A stretch of 64,000 bases of DNA from Tubulanus polymorphus (lineage: Eukaryota > Nemertea > Palaeonemertea > Tubulaniformes > Tubulanidae). Of this stretch, positions 63,427 through 64,000 are shown piece by piece (the first letter of the stretch is position 1; every line of letters begins with the position of its first letter). The notes beneath the pieces were generated by a model, which was given only the letters and a program-made list of their open reading frames with translations, made no database searches and was not told where the DNA came from. Made by a program: the position numbers and the translations under genes. The stretch covers positions 24,402,153 through 24,466,152 of the forward strand of contig NC_134028.1 of NCBI RefSeq assembly GCF_964204645.1, in the 5' to 3' direction.

Positions 63427-64000
63427 TTAATACTTTTGCGCCGAAATACACTTCTTCTTGCAATCAAAGATAGATATGAAATCCGAGCGAAAATCACGAA
63501 TTGTGTAAAGATAAATGAAGAAATTTGTTATGAAGGCTAAAAAGCGAAAACTTTCCGTAATTTCTTTTACATAAGTCGCTACGTCTGCTGTTCTGTTACT
63601 GATTCTATCCGTAGTCCAGACCCATAACTGAAAACTTCGAGTTCCCCTGTAAAAAGCCAGTGAATGACGTATGGGATATATATAATGGTTAATCTGTACG
63701 CTGATCTCTTTAATCATAACGCTGGTTGAATACGGACCTATCAGAACTATGAAAACGAGCACGACACACGTTAATGTTTTGTGGGCTCTGATATTGGGCC
63801 TGCTGCCCTGGTTGGTTTCAGAATTCCCTATAAGTTGGGTTTTGCGAATTCGAGATGAGATTTGAGAAAACGTCGTTAGAACAGTGAAAATGATACATAT
63901 AAAGATTGGTAGAAAATCACTGATGAATGAGTGCACATTACGGTACGCAGTCACCGTTACTACTATTGGATTCGGCATCCTACGTACTGTTTGGTCTCTA
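63427..64000 (-). CDS. Rhodopsin-family G-protein-coupled receptor, 3' part (partial)
   Basis: A minus-strand frame stays open from the window edge to a stop at 63427-63429, giving at least 190 residues. It holds three membrane spans in the order expected for TM5 (FLPIFICIIFTVLTTF), TM6 (TLTCVVLVFIVLIGPYSTSVMI) and TM7 (FRFLAFITNFFIYLYTIRDFRSDF). The NPxxY motif is present as NFFIY, followed by a helix-8-like TIRDFRSDF and a Cys/Lys-rich tail. The third intracellular loop is short. TM1-TM4 lie beyond position 64000, so the ATG at 63978 is internal, not the start. The pattern fits invertebrate class A peptide-type receptors; the ligand cannot be named. Confidence 0.8.
   Translation of the reverse strand, partial: RDQTVRRMPNPIVVTVTAYRNVHSFISDFLPIFICIIFTVLTTFSQISSRIRKTQLIGNSETNQGSRPNIRAHKTLTCVVLVFIVLIGPYSTSVMIKEISVQINHYIYPIRHSLAFYRGTRSFQLWVWTTDRISNRTADVATYVKEITESFRFLAFITNFFIYLYTIRDFRSDFISIFDCKKKCISAQKY

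Overview
The window is nuclear DNA from an animal. Genes are split by many GT-AG introns, intergenic DNA is AT-rich and dense in small palindromic repeats, and the gene set (polycystin-1, ankyrin/SOCS-box protein, WDR13, rhodopsin-family GPCR, KCNE-like subunit) is metazoan. The short diverged repeats and the polycystin layout (WSC, PKD domains and REJ, but no leucine-rich repeats or C-type lectin seen) suggest an invertebrate, most likely a marine lophotrochozoan. The species is not identified; that placement is inference.

Layout: (1) 1-8.3 kb is gene-poor and rich in repeats. (2) 8336-9013 (+) encodes a 225-residue single-span membrane protein resembling potassium-channel beta subunits (KCNE type). 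(3) 11448-46445 (+) is a complete polycystin-1-like gene. I could join 37 coding exons in consistent phase, giving about 3594 residues: signal peptide, WSC, PKD-repeat array, REJ, GAIN/GPS, TM1, PLAT, four more TM segments and a six-TM polycystin channel module. Its introns hold most of the repeats described here. (4) 46.5-54.5 kb has no coding gene; part is probably a long 5' UTR intron of the next gene. (5) 54522-56708 (+) is an intronless coding region for a 728-residue ankyrin-repeat protein with a C-terminal SOCS box (ASB family). (6) 58264-62880 (-) is a complete 11-exon WDR13 orthologue of 463 residues, including one GC-AG intron. (7) 63427-64000 (-) is the 3' part (TM5-TM7) of a rhodopsin-like GPCR that runs off the window edge.

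The genes share no obvious pathway. The polycystin is a large adhesion/sensor receptor-channel, the ASB protein a likely Cullin-5 substrate adaptor, WDR13 a nuclear WD40 protein, and the KCNE-like and GPCR genes encode plasma-membrane proteins. The less ordinary content is the repeat landscape. There is a four-copy unknown dispersed family, two copies of another family beside a 39-bp minisatellite, an inverted pair in introns of the polycystin gene, a 43-bp near-perfect palindrome flanked by 7-bp direct repeats, a short non-LTR retrotransposon tail with a target duplication of about 40 bp, and several MITE-like palindromes. Start codons, phases and splice sites were read by eye; domain names rest on recognised motifs, not on database searches.
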